Below are positions 8,375 through 17,034 of a stretch of 39,402 nt of DNA, piece after piece (the stretch's first letter is position 1; each line of letters starts with the position of its first letter). The notes beneath the pieces are model-generated. The model was not told where the DNA came from. It searched no databases and worked only from the letters and a program-made list of their open reading frames with translations. Both the position numbers and the translations under genes were made by a program. Source of the stretch: Campylobacteraceae bacterium (GTDB lineage Bacteria; Campylobacterota; Campylobacteria; Campylobacterales; Sulfurovaceae); the NCBI GenBank assembly GCA_027068975.1, contig JALXFN010000130.1:1-39402 (forward strand), written 5' to 3'.

Positions 8375-9820
8375 ATGAATATTAAGAAAAAAGCATTGAC
8401 ATTTGAAGACGTACTCTTAGTACCACAACACTCGACAGTACTTCCTAAAGAGGTTTGCATTAAGACCAATTTAACTAAACGTGTAAGATTAAATATACCT
8501 TTAGTATCTGCTGCGATGGATACTGTAACTGAATACAGAGCTGCTATTGCTATGGCTCACCTTGGTGGGATAGGAATTATTCATAAAAACATGGATATTG
8601 AAGCTCAGGCAAAGCAGATTTCAAAAGTGAAAAAGTCAGAGAGTGGAATTATTATTGACCCTATTTATATCTCAGCTAACAAAACAGTAGCAGATGCAGA
8701 TGCTTTAATGGGGGAGTATAAAATTTCAGGTGTTCCTGTTGTTGATGAGAAGATGAAGCTTCTTGGGATTATTACCAACCGTGACATGCGTTTTATTACC
8801 GATATGTCAGCCGTAATAGAAGATGTCATGACCAAAGCACCACTGGTAACTGCAAAAGCAGGAACAACACTAGATGAAGCAGGTAAAATACTACAAGAAC
8901 ATAAGATTGAAAAGTTACCGATTGTTGATGACAATGATATTCTTCAAGGTCTTATTACTATTAAAGATATTGAAAAAAGAGAAAAATTCCCAAATGCAAA
9001 CAAAGATGAGCATGGACGGCTTAGAGTAGGGGCAGCTATTGGTGTTGGTCAACTTGACCGTGCAATTGCCTTGGTTGAAGCAGGTGTTGATGTTATTGTT
9101 CTTGATTCTGCTCATGGTCACTCTCAAGGGATTATAGATACACTTAAAGAGATAAAAGCAAATCTTGATGTAGATGTAATTGCAGGGAATATTGCTTCAG
9201 GTGCTGCAGCTAAAGATTTAATCGAAGCTGGTGCTGACGCTGTTAAAGTGGGGATTGGACCAGGGTCAATCTGTACTACTAGAATTGTAACAGGTGTGGG
9301 TGTACCTCAAATTTCAGCTATTGATGAAGTAGCACAAGTAGCTAATGCTTTAGGTGTACCTGTTATTGCTGATGGTGGAGTTCGTTTCTCTGGTGATTTA
9401 GCTAAAGCTCTAGCAGTGGGGGCTAGTTCGGTTATGCTTGGTTCAGCACTAGCTGGAACCTATGAAGCTCCTGGTGAGATGATTTTGTTTAACGGTAGAC
9501 AGTTTAAAGAGTATCGTGGTATGGGAAGTATTGGAGCCATGAGTAAAGGAAGCACAGACCGTTATTTTCAAGAGGGTACAGCAGCTGATAAGTTGGTTCC
9601 TGAAGGAATTGAAGGACGTGTACCTTACAGAGGGAAAATCGCTTCTGTGGTTCACCAAATGATAGGTGGTCTACGTGCATCTATGGGGTACTGTGGTTCA
9701 GAGTCTATTAAAACATTTTGGGAAAAGGCTGAATTTGTTGAGATTACTTCAGCAGGTTTAAGTGAAAGTCATGTTCATGATGTTACCATTACGAAAGAGT
9801 CACCTAATTATCACTCATAA
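8375..9820 (+). CDS. guaB: Inosine-5'-monophosphate dehydrogenase
   Basis: NAD-dependent oxidation of IMP to XMP, the committed step of GMP synthesis, cytoplasmic. The 481 residues show the TIM-barrel start ([13 protein letters not shown]), two CBS domains inserted at about 95-205, the substrate segment [13 protein letters not shown], and the catalytic loop GPGSICTTR with Cys300. The flap [13 protein letters not shown] follows. Length is typical (about 480-490). AAGGAA precedes the ATG at a suitable distance. It lies 13 nt after gatA, an operon-like spacing. Confidence 0.97.
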   Translation: MNIKKKALTFEDVLLVPQHSTVLPKEVCIKTNLTKRVRLNIPLVSAAMDTVTEYRAAIAMAHLGGIGIIHKNMDIEAQAKQISKVKKSESGIIIDPIYISANKTVADADALMGEYKISGVPVVDEKMKLLGIITNRDMRFITDMSAVIEDVMTKAPLVTAKAGTTLDEAGKILQEHKIEKLPIVDDNDILQGLITIKDIEKREKFPNANKDEHGRLRVGAAIGVGQLDRAIALVEAGVDVIVLDSAHGHSQGIIDTLKEIKANLDVDVIAGNIASGAAAKDLIEAGADAVKVGIGPGSICTTRIVTGVGVPQISAIDEVAQVANALGVPVIADGGVRFSGDLAKALAVGASSVMLGSALAGTYEAPGEMILFNGRQFKEYRGMGSIGAMSKGSTDRYFQEGTAADKLVPEGIEGRVPYRGKIASVVHQMIGGLRASMGYCGSESIKTFWEKAEFVEITSAGLSESHVHDVTITKESPNYHS

Positions 9821-9876
9821 GTAAGGAAATAAGTTCTTTATGAGTATCTTTAAAACAAAATTAAAAATGTTTTGGG

Positions 9877-9882
9877 TATAAT
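9877..9882 (+). promoter_or_regulatory. -10 box for rplU-rpmA
   Basis: GGGTATAATC with an exact TATAAT, 42 nt before the rplU ATG, in the 104-nt gap after guaB. No clear -35. A GAAGGG ribosome binding site follows near 9913. Confidence 0.6.
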
Positions 9883-9924
9883 CTCAAACTTTTTAAAATA
9901 ACAACAATTACTGAAGGGTTTGCA

Positions 9925-10230
9925 ATGTACGCAATCATTAAAGCAAGTGGTCAACAATTCAAAGTTCAAGAGGGTGATATTATCTGTTTTGACAAAATGA
10001 GTTTAGAGCCAAAAAGTGCTGTAGAATTCAAAGAAGTTCTAGCACTAGACAACGGTGACTTAACTGTAGGTACTCCTTTTGTAGAGGGTGCAGTGGTTAA
10101 AGGTGAGGTGATTAACGAAGGTCGTGATAAAAAAGTTATCATCTATAAAAAACGAAGAAGAAAAGATTCAAAGCTTAAAAGAGGTTTCAGAAGAGACTTT
10201 ACTAGAGTTAGAATCACATCTATAGCATAA
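9925..10230 (+). CDS. rplU: 50S ribosomal protein L21
   Basis: 101 residues, typical L21 length. It shows the family start [18 protein letters not shown] and the basic RNA-binding segment [18 protein letters not shown] followed by [14 protein letters not shown]21 binds 23S rRNA in the large subunit. It is followed after 10 nt by rpmA, the near-universal rplU-rpmA pair, and then on the same strand by obg, another ribosome-assembly gene. Confidence 0.98.
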   Translation: MYAIIKASGQQFKVQEGDIICFDKMSLEPKSAVEFKEVLALDNGDLTVGTPFVEGAVVKGEVINEGRDKKVIIYKKRRRKDSKLKRGFRRDFTRVRITSIA

Positions 10231-10240
10231 GGAGCATAAT

Positions 10241-10495
10241 ATGGCACACAAAAAAGGTCAAGGTTCTACGCAGAATAACCGTGATTCAGCTGGTCGTAGA
10301 CTAGGTGTTAAGAAATATGGTGGGGAAGCAGTAATTCCTGGTAATATTATTATTAGACAAAGAGGAACAAAAGTTCACGCTGGTACAGGTGTTGGAATGG
10401 GTAAAGATCATACAATCTTTGCAACAGTTGAAGGTGTTGTTGAATTTAGCAATGTTTCACGTGGTAAAAAAAGAGTTTCTGTAGTACCTGCATAA
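10241..10495 (+). CDS. rpmA: 50S ribosomal protein L27
   Basis: 84 residues, standard L27 length, with [22 protein letters not shown] at the start. This N-terminal tail reaches the peptidyl transferase centre. The protein begins directly at MAHKK, without the cleavable N-terminal extension seen in many Firmicutes. AGGAG lies just upstream of the ATG. The coding sequence at 10453-10468 contains a 13/16 match to the bacterial parS consensus (see findings). Confidence 0.98.
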   Translation: MAHKKGQGSTQNNRDSAGRRLGVKKYGGEAVIPGNIIIRQRGTKVHAGTGVGMGKDHTIFATVEGVVEFSNVSRGKKRVSVVPA

Positions 10496-10507
10496 TCTTT
10501 AAATTGG

Positions 10508-10539
10508 ATAGATGGAGTCTTAAAACTCTCATCTATTTA
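10508..10539. terminator. Possible bidirectional terminator after rpmA
   Basis: ATAGATGGAGT (10508-10518) pairs with ACTCTCATCTAT (10525-10536) with a one-base bulge and a 6-nt loop. It lies between the convergent ends of rpmA and the small minus-strand gene. The flanking T/A runs are short, so strength is uncertain. Confidence 0.45.
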
Positions 10540-10788
10540 TACAGCTTTTGAATGCTGTCTCTCATACTCTAAATCAATCTCTATCATAGTTTTATAATCA
10601 ACTATTCCATTAACCTTTAGGTTGTGTATTGCTTGAAATTCTTTTACAGCTCTATTGGTCTCTTTTCCAAAAACACCATCTTCAACCAGATTTTCTCCGA
10701 TTTCATTTAGATTTTTTTGTAAAATATATACCATAATGCTTTTGGTACCAATGTTTAGATTTTCAAAATCATAGTTCTTGTTTTGCAT
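10537..10788 (-). CDS. Small peptidoglycan-binding-domain protein
   Basis: 83 residues that are essentially one PG_binding_1 (PF01471-type) domain. The family repeat is visible in KSIMVYILQKNLNEIG then DGVFGKETNRAVKEFQAIHN followed by LKVNGIVDYKTM. No signal peptide or membrane helix is apparent, which is odd for a wall-binding module, so the protein may be cytoplasmic or exported another way. The start at 10788 is chosen because AAGGAG lies 7 nt before this ATG. The frame is open further upstream (to 10842), but that part has no ribosome binding site. It is convergent with rpmA and isolated. Confidence 0.75.
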   Translation of the reverse strand: MQNKNYDFENLNIGTKSIMVYILQKNLNEIGENLVEDGVFGKETNRAVKEFQAIHNLKVNGIVDYKTMIEIDLEYERQHSKAV

Positions 10789-11299
10789 AACAATTCTCCT
10801 TTGTAATTTTTCTTTTAATATAGCTCCATCTGAATAATACATAAAAGATGGCTGTTTATCTATAAAGCGATATTGGTATATTAAATATAAAATAAATTCT
10901 AAAGTTTTTATCTATGTGAAATCTAATTAAATATAATTATTATAAAAAAATATGTTTTTTTATGTGAAGTTATTTTGTATTTATGAGTAAAAACAAGCCA
11001 ATATGGTAGTAAATGTGAAATTTTTTTATAAACTAAAGATGGTTTTTTTTAAATGTGAAAAAAAATCTCTTTTTTTAATTTTGAAAATATTTTAAAAAAT
11101 ATTAAAAATGTTTCAATTTTTCTCAAAAAGTTACACTTTTATTATAAAGATATATCTTTTACCTTGTTTTATTGACAATTTATATAGTAAAAAGTTTGTT
11201 AGAGTAGTTTTAGTTTCAATACACCCACATGCTCTTTTAGGTATAATTCCAACAATTATTGAAGGGGTAGACCGATACGTTTACCCATGAAGGAAGTAT
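10789..11299. other. AT-rich intergenic region with ATGTGAA repeats and obg promoter
   Basis: About 510 nt without a convincing gene. It holds four same-orientation copies of ATGTGAA (10914, 10962, 11013, 11053; spacings 48, 51 and 40), many A/T homopolymer runs, and an exact TATAAT at 11242-11247, 53 nt before obg. Just before obg, GGGTA and TACCC could pair around the leader. A 60-codon open frame across 11108-11290 spans the promoter and looks spurious. Confidence 0.6.
11242..11247 (+). promoter_or_regulatory. -10 box for obg-proB-fmt cluster
   Basis: AGGTATAATTCC with an exact TATAAT in the leader of obg. No recognisable -35. GAAGGAAG at about 11289-11296 is the ribosome binding site. 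Confidence 0.55.
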
Positions 11300-12421
11300 A
11301 TGTTCGTAGATAGTGTAGATATAATGCTAAGTTCAGGTAAAGGTGGAGCAGGTTGTGTTTCATTTTGGACTGAAAAGTTTGTAGTTAAAGGTGGTCCAGA
11401 TGGTGGCGATGGTGGAAAAGGGGGTAATGTCTATTTTCTAGTAGACAACAATACCGATACACTATCAGCATTAAGAGGTCGCAACCATATAAAAGCAGAA
11501 AATGGGCAACCTGGAGAAGGTCGTAAACGTTATGGTCGTAAAGGTAAAAGTGTAGATATTATAGTGCCTCCAGGAACACAGGTAATTGACCAAGAGAGTG
11601 GTGAGGTACTTCTAGATTTGTTAGAAGAGGGGCAAAGAGTTCTTTTTCTTGAAGGTGGAAAAGGTGGGCTGGGAAACATGCACTTTAAAAATGCTTCAAA
11701 TCAAAGACCAACCTATGCTCAACCTGGACTTCCTGGTGTAACTAAAAAGCTTAGGCTTGAAATGAAACTCATAGCTGATGTTGGTTTGGTGGGATATCCT
11801 AGCGTAGGTAAATCTACACTTATCTCAGCCATTTCAAATGCACGTCCAAAAGTTGCCTCTTATGAGTTTACAACATTGACTCCAAATCTTGGTGTGGTGA
11901 TGGTTGGGGAGTATGACTCCTTTATGATGGCAGATATTCCAGGAATTATAGAGGGGGCAAGTGATGGTCGTGGTTTAGGTCTTGAGTTTTTAAAACATAT
12001 TGAGAGAACCAAAACACTACTTTTGCTTGTAGATGCGGCAAATTATCGTGAAATGAAATATCAGTATCAAACACTCTTGGTTGAGTTAGAACGTTATTCT
12101 GAAGAGTTGGCTGGAAGAAGATTTGCTGTTGCCATTACAAAGTGTGATACTTTTCCCGTTGAAGAGGTCAATGAGTTAACAGAACAGTTCCTAAAAGATA
12201 TTGGTTTAGAAGCAAACAAAACACTTCATAAATATAAAGCCAATAAAGAGTACAGTTCTTATGGTTTCGTGGAAGATTTTGGTGTAGAGTTACCAAAAGA
12301 TGAACCTCTTTTTGTTTTACCAATTTCATCTATCTCTCATTTAAACACAGAAGCTTTACGTTATATACTTAAATCTTTTGTCAATTCAGTTACAGAACAA
12401 GAGAAAGAGGACAATGAGTAA
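11300..12421 (+). CDS. obg: Obg family GTPase (CgtA)
   Basis: Essential GTPase of 50S ribosome maturation and stress signalling, 373 residues. The glycine-rich Obg fold occupies about 1-157 ([36 protein letters not shown]). The G domain follows, with P-loop GYPSVGKST near 165, the [10 protein letters not shown] switch, DIPGIIEGA (G3) and TKCD (G4). rplU and rpmA lie upstream on the same strand, a typical linkage. The end overlaps proB by 8 nt. Confidence 0.97.
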   Translation: MFVDSVDIMLSSGKGGAGCVSFWTEKFVVKGGPDGGDGGKGGNVYFLVDNNTDTLSALRGRNHIKAENGQPGEGRKRYGRKGKSVDIIVPPGTQVIDQESGEVLLDLLEEGQRVLFLEGGKGGLGNMHFKNASNQRPTYAQPGLPGVTKKLRLEMKLIADVGLVGYPSVGKSTLISAISNARPKVASYEFTTLTPNLGVVMVGEYDSFMMADIPGIIEGASDGRGLGLEFLKHIERTKTLLLLVDAANYREMKYQYQTLLVELERYSEELAGRRFAVAITKCDTFPVEEVNELTEQFLKDIGLEANKTLHKYKANKEYSSYGFVEDFGVELPKDEPLFVLPISSISHLNTEALRYILKSFVNSVTEQEKEDNE

Positions 12422-13196
12422 GCCTAATGAGTATCAACGGATTGTTATAAAAGTTGGTTCTCATGTATTGACTGAAGAGGGAACTGTTTCAAAAGAGAGA
12501 ATGAGTAACTTTGTTGAACTTGTTGCGTCTATTATGGCAAAGGGTATAGAGGTTATTGTTGTTAGTTCGGGAGCTGTTTCAGCAGGATATACGGTTTTAC
12601 CTTTAGATAGATGGTCTGTAGGAAACAAGCAAGTACTTGCAGCCATAGGTCAACCACTACTACTCAAAATGTATCAAGAAAAGTTTGCAAAACATAATAT
12701 CGTCTGTTCACAAGTTCTTTTGAGTGCAGCTGATTTGGACTCTAAAAAACGAACACATTTAGCACAAGTTGCAATGGATGGTCTACTCTCTAATGGTGTG
12801 GTGCCTATTATCAATGAAAATGATGTGATAGCTACAGAAGAGTTAGAGTTTGGAGACAATGACCAACTATCTGCATATGTGGCAGAAAATTTTAATGCAG
12901 AGTTGTTGGTGATACTTTCAGACATAGATGCTCTTTATGATAAAGACCCACATAAGTTTGATGATGCAGTAGTTCGTAAAGAGGTTTCAACTCTTACAGA
13001 AGAGGAGTTAACTGCCCCAAGCACAGCAAATAATGAGTTTGCAACTGGTGGAATAGTTACCAAACTAAAAGCCGCAGATTTTTTACTGAAACATAACAAG
13101 AAAATGTTTTTAGCAACGGGGTTTGGTTTAGAGGATGTAAAAAGTTTTTTACTTGATGGTGTTCAAAAAGGTGGAACGCTTTTCCGTAGGGTATAG
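12414..13196 (+). CDS. proB: Glutamate 5-kinase (short form without PUA domain)
   Basis: First enzyme of proline biosynthesis, phosphorylating glutamate with ATP. The 260 residues consist of the amino-acid-kinase domain only: [24 protein letters not shown] near 60, INENDVIA and the FGDNDQLSA substrate segment, and [15 protein letters not shown] near 220. The C-terminal PUA domain of the ~367-residue enterobacterial enzyme is absent, as in other short ProB forms. The start at 12414 is preceded by AGAGG and overlaps the obg stop by 8 nt. The stop codon TAG lies inside a REP-like hairpin (13184-13210). Confidence 0.95.
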   Translation: MSKPNEYQRIVIKVGSHVLTEEGTVSKERMSNFVELVASIMAKGIEVIVVSSGAVSAGYTVLPLDRWSVGNKQVLAAIGQPLLLKMYQEKFAKHNIVCSQVLLSAADLDSKKRTHLAQVAMDGLLSNGVVPIINENDVIATEELEFGDNDQLSAYVAENFNAELLVILSDIDALYDKDPHKFDDAVVRKEVSTLTEEELTAPSTANNEFATGGIVTKLKAADFLLKHNKKMFLATGFGLEDVKSFLLDGVQKGGTLFRRV

Positions 13197-13210
13197 ACCC
13201 TGTCTATACC
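13184..13210 (+). repeat. REP-like hairpin with CCGTAG foot overlapping the proB stop
   Basis: CCGTAG (13184-13189), the same foot as the 689 arm, precedes a 9-bp stem GGTATAGAC-CCT-GTCTATACC (13190-13210). The proB stop TAG (13194-13196) is inside the 5' strand of the stem. No U-tract follows, so it is not a standard terminator. Confidence 0.5.
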
Positions 13211-13245
13211 GTCAAAACCAAATCTAAATTTTATAATACATCACA

Positions 13246-13264
13246 GTGTAGTCGGGGACTACAC
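13246..13264. repeat. Second hairpin in the proB-fmt gap
   Basis: GTGTAGTC-GGG-GACTACAC, an 8-bp perfect stem with a 3-nt loop, 36 nt after the previous hairpin. It is followed at 13270-13275 by an exact TATAAT that may serve fmt. It lacks the CTACGG foot expected for a paired REP arm. Confidence 0.45.
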
Positions 13265-13291
13265 CCTTGTATAATACAAACAGAGGTAAAA

Positions 13292-14203
13292 ATGAAAAAA
13301 ATAGTCTACATGGGAACTCCCCATTATGCAAAAGAGATTTTACAAACACTTATAGCTGATGTTAAAATAGAAATTTCATTGGTTATAACGCAGCCTGATA
13401 GAAAAGCAGGACGTAAAAATGAGCTAAAGGCTCCTGATGTTAAAGTTTTGGCTTTGGAGCATAAGCTAGAAATTTTACAGCCTGAAAAGCTTTCGGATGC
13501 AGGAGTTTATGAAGCGATAGTTAATGCAAAACCAGACTATATAGTAGTGGCTGCATTTGGACAACTTTTACCAAAAAATATTTTAGATATTGCACCATGC
13601 ATTAATTTACATGCTTCTCTACTCCCTCAGTATAGAGGGGCAAGTCCTGTTCAACAATCTCTACTTAACAGTGATAAGTTTACAGGCGTAACAGCAATGC
13701 TTATGGAAGAGGGATTGGACTCTGGTCCTATTTTAGGGTATCGTTATTTTAAAATTCCTCCAACTATGCTTTTGCCTGAACTAATGAATAGATTGAGTGA
13801 TGATGCTTGTGCTTTGACCACTGATATTATTCACCGTTTTGAGACTATTGCACCACTAGAACAGAACAGAGCAATGGCTACATATTGTAAAAAGATTAAA
13901 AAATCAGATGGTTTGGTTAATTTCTCTTCTGCTTCAGAATTTTATGATAAATATAGAGCATTTGAAGGTTGGCCTGGGATTTTTGTTGAGGGTGGTATGA
14001 AGGTTAAAGATGTACAATTACTTGAAACAGAGAGTCAGAATGATGAAGGTAAAATTTTAGAAATTAAGGATAAATCAATAGTTGTAGGTTGTAGTAAAGG
14101 TAGCTTGGAGATAGGAGTTTTACAACCAGCATCTAAAAAAGCTGTTAATGCTAAGGCATATTGTGTAGGAAGAGGATTAAAAGTTGGAAATTCTTTGCTT
14201 TAA
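13292..14203 (+). CDS. fmt: Methionyl-tRNA formyltransferase
   Basis: Formylates initiator Met-tRNA using 10-formyl-tetrahydrofolate, cytoplasmic. The 303 residues show the N-terminal MGTPHYA, the active-site segment NLHASLLPQYRGASPVQ near 108-124 and the catalytic Asp context EEGLDSGPI near 145. The C-terminal OB-like domain ends VLQPASKKA. GAGG precedes the ATG. The 95-nt gap after proB carries two hairpins and a TATAAT (13270-13275), so fmt may have its own promoter. Its 3' end overlaps the birA start by 20 nt. Confidence 0.96.
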   Translation: MKKIVYMGTPHYAKEILQTLIADVKIEISLVITQPDRKAGRKNELKAPDVKVLALEHKLEILQPEKLSDAGVYEAIVNAKPDYIVVAAFGQLLPKNILDIAPCINLHASLLPQYRGASPVQQSLLNSDKFTGVTAMLMEEGLDSGPILGYRYFKIPPTMLLPELMNRLSDDACALTTDIIHRFETIAPLEQNRAMATYCKKIKKSDGLVNFSSASEFYDKYRAFEGWPGIFVEGGMKVKDVQLLETESQNDEGKILEIKDKSIVVGCSKGSLEIGVLQPASKKAVNAKAYCVGRGLKVGNSLL

Positions 14204-14819
14204 TGAGTTGGAATCAACTCAAACATATTTAATAGAAGAGTTAAAAAATAAAAAAATTACTCTGCCGATTGCTGTTATAGCAAAAGAACAGACAAAAGGT
14301 ATGGGTAGTAGAGATAACTCGTGGGAAGGTGGAGAGGGGAATTTATTTTTCTCTATAGCTATTTCAATAGATGATTTACCTGATGATTTACCATTAAGTT
14401 CCGCTTCTATCTATTTTTCTTTTATCATGAAACAAGTTTTATCCGAATATGTAGAAGATATTTGGGTGAAATGGCCTAATGATTTATATCAAAATTCATC
14501 AAAAATTGGTGGAACCATAACAAAGAAAATAGATAATATTTTACTTTGTGGAATGGGTATAAATTTACAAAAAAATTCAAATGGCTTTGAAGCTCTAAAT
14601 CTCAACGTTGAGCCAATAGTTTTATTGAAAAAGTATCTTTTTGCTCTTAAGAACTACCCCTCATGGAAGCATATATTTAGTCAATATAGGATAGAATTCG
14701 GAAGAACAAAAGAGTTTTTTGCACATGTTGATGGGGAGTATAAATCCCTTAATAAGGCTATTCTGTCAGAAGACGGTTCACTAATAATAGACAATAAGAG
14801 AGTATATAATATAAGATGA
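14184..14819 (+). CDS. birA: Biotin--[acetyl-CoA-carboxylase] ligase (monofunctional)
   Basis: Attaches biotin to the carboxylase carrier protein via biotinyl-AMP. The 211 residues start at a TTG inside the end of fmt (20-nt overlap), with AGAGG about 9 nt upstream. The first residues, LCFNELESTQTYL, match the normal ligase beginning and exclude a later start. Seen next are KEQTKGMGSRDNSW (the biotin-binding GRGR-like loop, degenerate), WVKWPNDLY and KIGGTITK. There is no N-terminal helix-turn-helix, so it should not act as a repressor. The end overlaps parA by 4 nt (ATGA), continuing the operon. Confidence 0.93.
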   Translation: MEILCFNELESTQTYLIEELKNKKITLPIAVIAKEQTKGMGSRDNSWEGGEGNLFFSIAISIDDLPDDLPLSSASIYFSFIMKQVLSEYVEDIWVKWPNDLYQNSSKIGGTITKKIDNILLCGMGINLQKNSNGFEALNLNVEPIVLLKKYLFALKNYPSWKHIFSQYRIEFGRTKEFFAHVDGEYKSLNKAILSEDGSLIIDNKRVYNIR

Positions 14820-15601
14820 GTGAAGTAATTGCAATAGCAAATCAAAAGGGTGGAGTAGGGAAGACAACAACAGCTGTTAACCTTGCTGCAGCATTAGCAA
14901 GTAATGGTAAAAAAGTATTAGTAATTGATGCCGATCCTCAAACGAATGCGACTACTAGTTTGGGTTTTAATCGAAATGATTATGAGTATAATATTTATCA
15001 TGTTTTGATTGGTATTAAAAAAATGTCTGAGGTTATCTTAAAATCAAAATTTAAAAACCTTGATATCGTTCCTGCCAATATTGGTTTGGTAGGTGTTGAA
15101 AAAGAGTTTTATGACCCATCAAAGAAAAACCGTGAACTGTTATTAAAAAAAGCCATTAAGCCCATTAATAAGAATTATGATTATATTATTATAGATTCAC
15201 CTCCTGCTTTAGGCCCTATTACTATTAACTCTTTGGGGGCTGCTGATTCGGTTATTATTCCTATACAGTGTGAGTATTTTGCTTTGGAAGGTTTGGCACA
15301 ACTGCTCAATACAATTAATCTTCTTAAGAAGTCAATCAATCCTAAGTTAGAGATAAAAGGTTTTTTACCTACAATGTATTCGGTACAAAATAATCTCTCT
15401 AAACAAGTGCTTGAGGATTTGGCTCATCATTTTAAAGATAATCTTTTTTTAGATAAGAAAAAAGAGTTTATTATTGTCCCACGTAATATAAAAGTGGCAG
15501 AGTCTCCAAGTTATGGAAAACCTGTAACTGAGTATGCACACAAATCAAAAGGTGCTATTGCCTATAATAATTTGGCAAAATGCATTTTAAAAGGTAGATA
15601 A
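14816..15601 (+). CDS. parA: Chromosome-partitioning ATPase ParA/Soj
   Basis: Deviant-Walker ATPase that moves and separates ParB-bound origin regions. The 261 residues start MSEVIAIANQKGGVGKTT, with the signature Lys11 and P-loop Lys16. DADPQTNATTSLGF (Walker A' region) and YIIIDSPPALGP (Walker B) follow. The short N-terminus without a DNA-binding extension marks the chromosomal type. It overlaps birA by 4 nt and is 1 nt from parB, so the pair is co-translated. Confidence 0.96.
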   Translation: MSEVIAIANQKGGVGKTTTAVNLAAALASNGKKVLVIDADPQTNATTSLGFNRNDYEYNIYHVLIGIKKMSEVILKSKFKNLDIVPANIGLVGVEKEFYDPSKKNRELLLKKAIKPINKNYDYIIIDSPPALGPITINSLGAADSVIIPIQCEYFALEGLAQLLNTINLLKKSINPKLEIKGFLPTMYSVQNNLSKQVLEDLAHHFKDNLFLDKKKEFIIVPRNIKVAESPSYGKPVTEYAHKSKGAIAYNNLAKCILKGR

Positions 15602-15602
15602 A

Positions 15603-16454
15603 ATGGCTTTAGGTAGAGGACTTGGTGCAATATTAGAAGAGGTGGGTCAATCTTATGATAATGAGATGTCTGCTAACAGTACATCTGCTGATCAGATACA
15701 AGAGATTGATGTTGATGAGATATCACCCAATCCTTATCAGCCAAGAAAAACTTTTGATAATGAAGCCCTGACTGAGTTAAGTGAGTCTATTAAACGAAAT
15801 GGTTTACTTCAACCCATTGTTGTTATCCAAAGAGATGAAGGCTACTTGCTTGTAGCAGGAGAGAGAAGACTTCGAGCCCATAAATTAGCTGGTTTAGACA
15901 CTATAAAAGCTATTATTGCAGACGTTGATATTGATGACGCAAAGCTGAGAGAATTGGCTTTAATAGAAAATATTCAAAGAGAAAATTTAAACTCGATGGA
16001 GTTGGCTCACTCTTATGATGAGTTAATTAAAGTTTATGAAATTACACATGATGAGCTTTCGCATGTTGTTAATAAAAGTCGTTCTCAAATTACCAATACA
16101 TTAAGACTTTTAGCACTCTCTAAATATGTTCAAAAAAAATTAATAACAGGGGCTATTTCACAAGGTCATGCCAAAATTTTGGTGGGATTTGATGATATGG
16201 AGCAGAAACGCTTAGTTGATACAATTATCGGTCAAAAACTCTCTGTAAGAGAGAGTGAACTCTTAGCTAAAAAGAAAAAAAATGGTGAGAAAGAAGAGCT
16301 AAAAAAGGAGAAAAAAGTAGATTTTATAAAGAGTTATGAAAACTCTTTTAAAGATAAACTTCCTTTTGCCTTTAAGGTCAAAAATAATAGTTTAGAGATA
16401 AACTTTAAAGATAATGAAGAAATAGAGAAATTTTTAAAAATGCTACCAAAATAG
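15603..16454 (+). CDS. parB: Chromosome-partitioning protein ParB/Spo0J
   Basis: CTP-dependent DNA clamp that loads at parS. The 283 residues start MALGRGLGAIL (the ParA-stimulating N-terminal motif). The ParB/Srx nuclease-fold domain follows, with ISPNPYQPRKTFD near 40 and LVAGERRLRAHKLAG near 82, then ALIENIQRENLNSMELA and the helix-turn-helix NKSRSQITNTLRLL near 155. A Lys/Glu-rich linker (about 215-240) precedes the dimerisation end. It is the last gene of the obg-parB run; the 147-nt gap after it holds the atp promoter. Confidence 0.96.
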   Translation: MALGRGLGAILEEVGQSYDNEMSANSTSADQIQEIDVDEISPNPYQPRKTFDNEALTELSESIKRNGLLQPIVVIQRDEGYLLVAGERRLRAHKLAGLDTIKAIIADVDIDDAKLRELALIENIQRENLNSMELAHSYDELIKVYEITHDELSHVVNKSRSQITNTLRLLALSKYVQKKLITGAISQGHAKILVGFDDMEQKRLVDTIIGQKLSVRESELLAKKKKNGEKEELKKEKKVDFIKSYENSFKDKLPFAFKVKNNSLEINFKDNEEIEKFLKMLPK

Positions 16455-16569
16455 ACAGGTTTTTATTTTAAAACTTCTCTTTGCTACCAATCTACCCAAT
16501 GCTTTTTTTTAATCTCTTCAATCCCTCTTATATAACAATTTATTAATCATATTATTACATCTTCCAAGT

Positions 16570-16575
16570 TATAAT
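16570..16575 (+). promoter_or_regulatory. -10 box for the ATP synthase operon
   Basis: AGTTATAATACG with an exact TATAAT, 26 nt before the first atp ATG. GGAGGAG close to the ATG (about 16589-16595) is the strongest Shine-Dalgarno noticed in the window, fitting a highly expressed operon. Confidence 0.65.
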
Positions 16576-16601
16576 ACGCAAAATTTTTTGGAGGAGTTTG
16601 A

Positions 16602-17024
16602 ATGCTTGACTTGAATCCCGGTTTAATGTTGTTCGTTCTTATTGTTTTCTTCTCTCTTCTATTTTTGTTAAATACTATGTTGTTTCAACCATTACTAAAG
16701 TTTATGGATGATAGAGATGCAACAATAAAAGCTAATTTAAAAGATGCAGAAGAGATGGCAGGAAACAATGATGAACTGAATACAAAAGCTGATATGCTAC
16801 TAGGTAAGGCAAAAGCCGAAGCTAATATAATCAGAGAAAAAGCTACTTCTGAAGCGAAAGCTTTAGCAGAGAGTAAAATTGAAAGTAAAGTAAAAGAACT
16901 TGATGATAATTACCATAAATTCTTAGCCGAGCTTACAGCAGAGCAAGAAGAGTTGAAAAAATCACTTGCTGCTGAGTTACCTCAATTAAAAAAGAGTTTA
17001 GAAACTAAACTCAGTAGTTTATAG
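16602..17024 (+). CDS. atpF': ATP synthase F0 subunit b'
   Basis: Peripheral-stalk subunit, 140 residues. One membrane helix at about 8-28 is followed by a long, highly charged coiled coil rich in A, E and K. The pattern FQPLLKFMDDRDATI just after the membrane is typical of b'. It forms a heterodimer with the b subunit encoded next (10-nt gap). Divided b'/b pairs are standard in Campylobacterota and cyanobacteria. Confidence 0.93.
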   Translation: MLDLNPGLMLFVLIVFFSLLFLLNTMLFQPLLKFMDDRDATIKANLKDAEEMAGNNDELNTKADMLLGKAKAEANIIREKATSEAKALAESKIESKVKELDDNYHKFLAELTAEQEELKKSLAAELPQLKKSLETKLSSL

Positions 17025-17034
17025 GAGATGTTAA

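Noticed and set aside
10825..10852. CCATCT/AGATGG inverted repeat upstream of the small PG-binding gene
   Set aside because: The stem is only 6 bp with a 14-nt AT-rich loop; likely chance in this base composition.
11108..11290. 60-codon open frame upstream of obg
   Set aside because: It contains the obg -10 box, has no ribosome binding site and has no recognisable protein features.
14184..14203. Possible frameshift fusing fmt and birA
   Set aside because: Both proteins are complete with proper ends and starts. A TTG start with a Shine-Dalgarno inside fmt explains the overlap.
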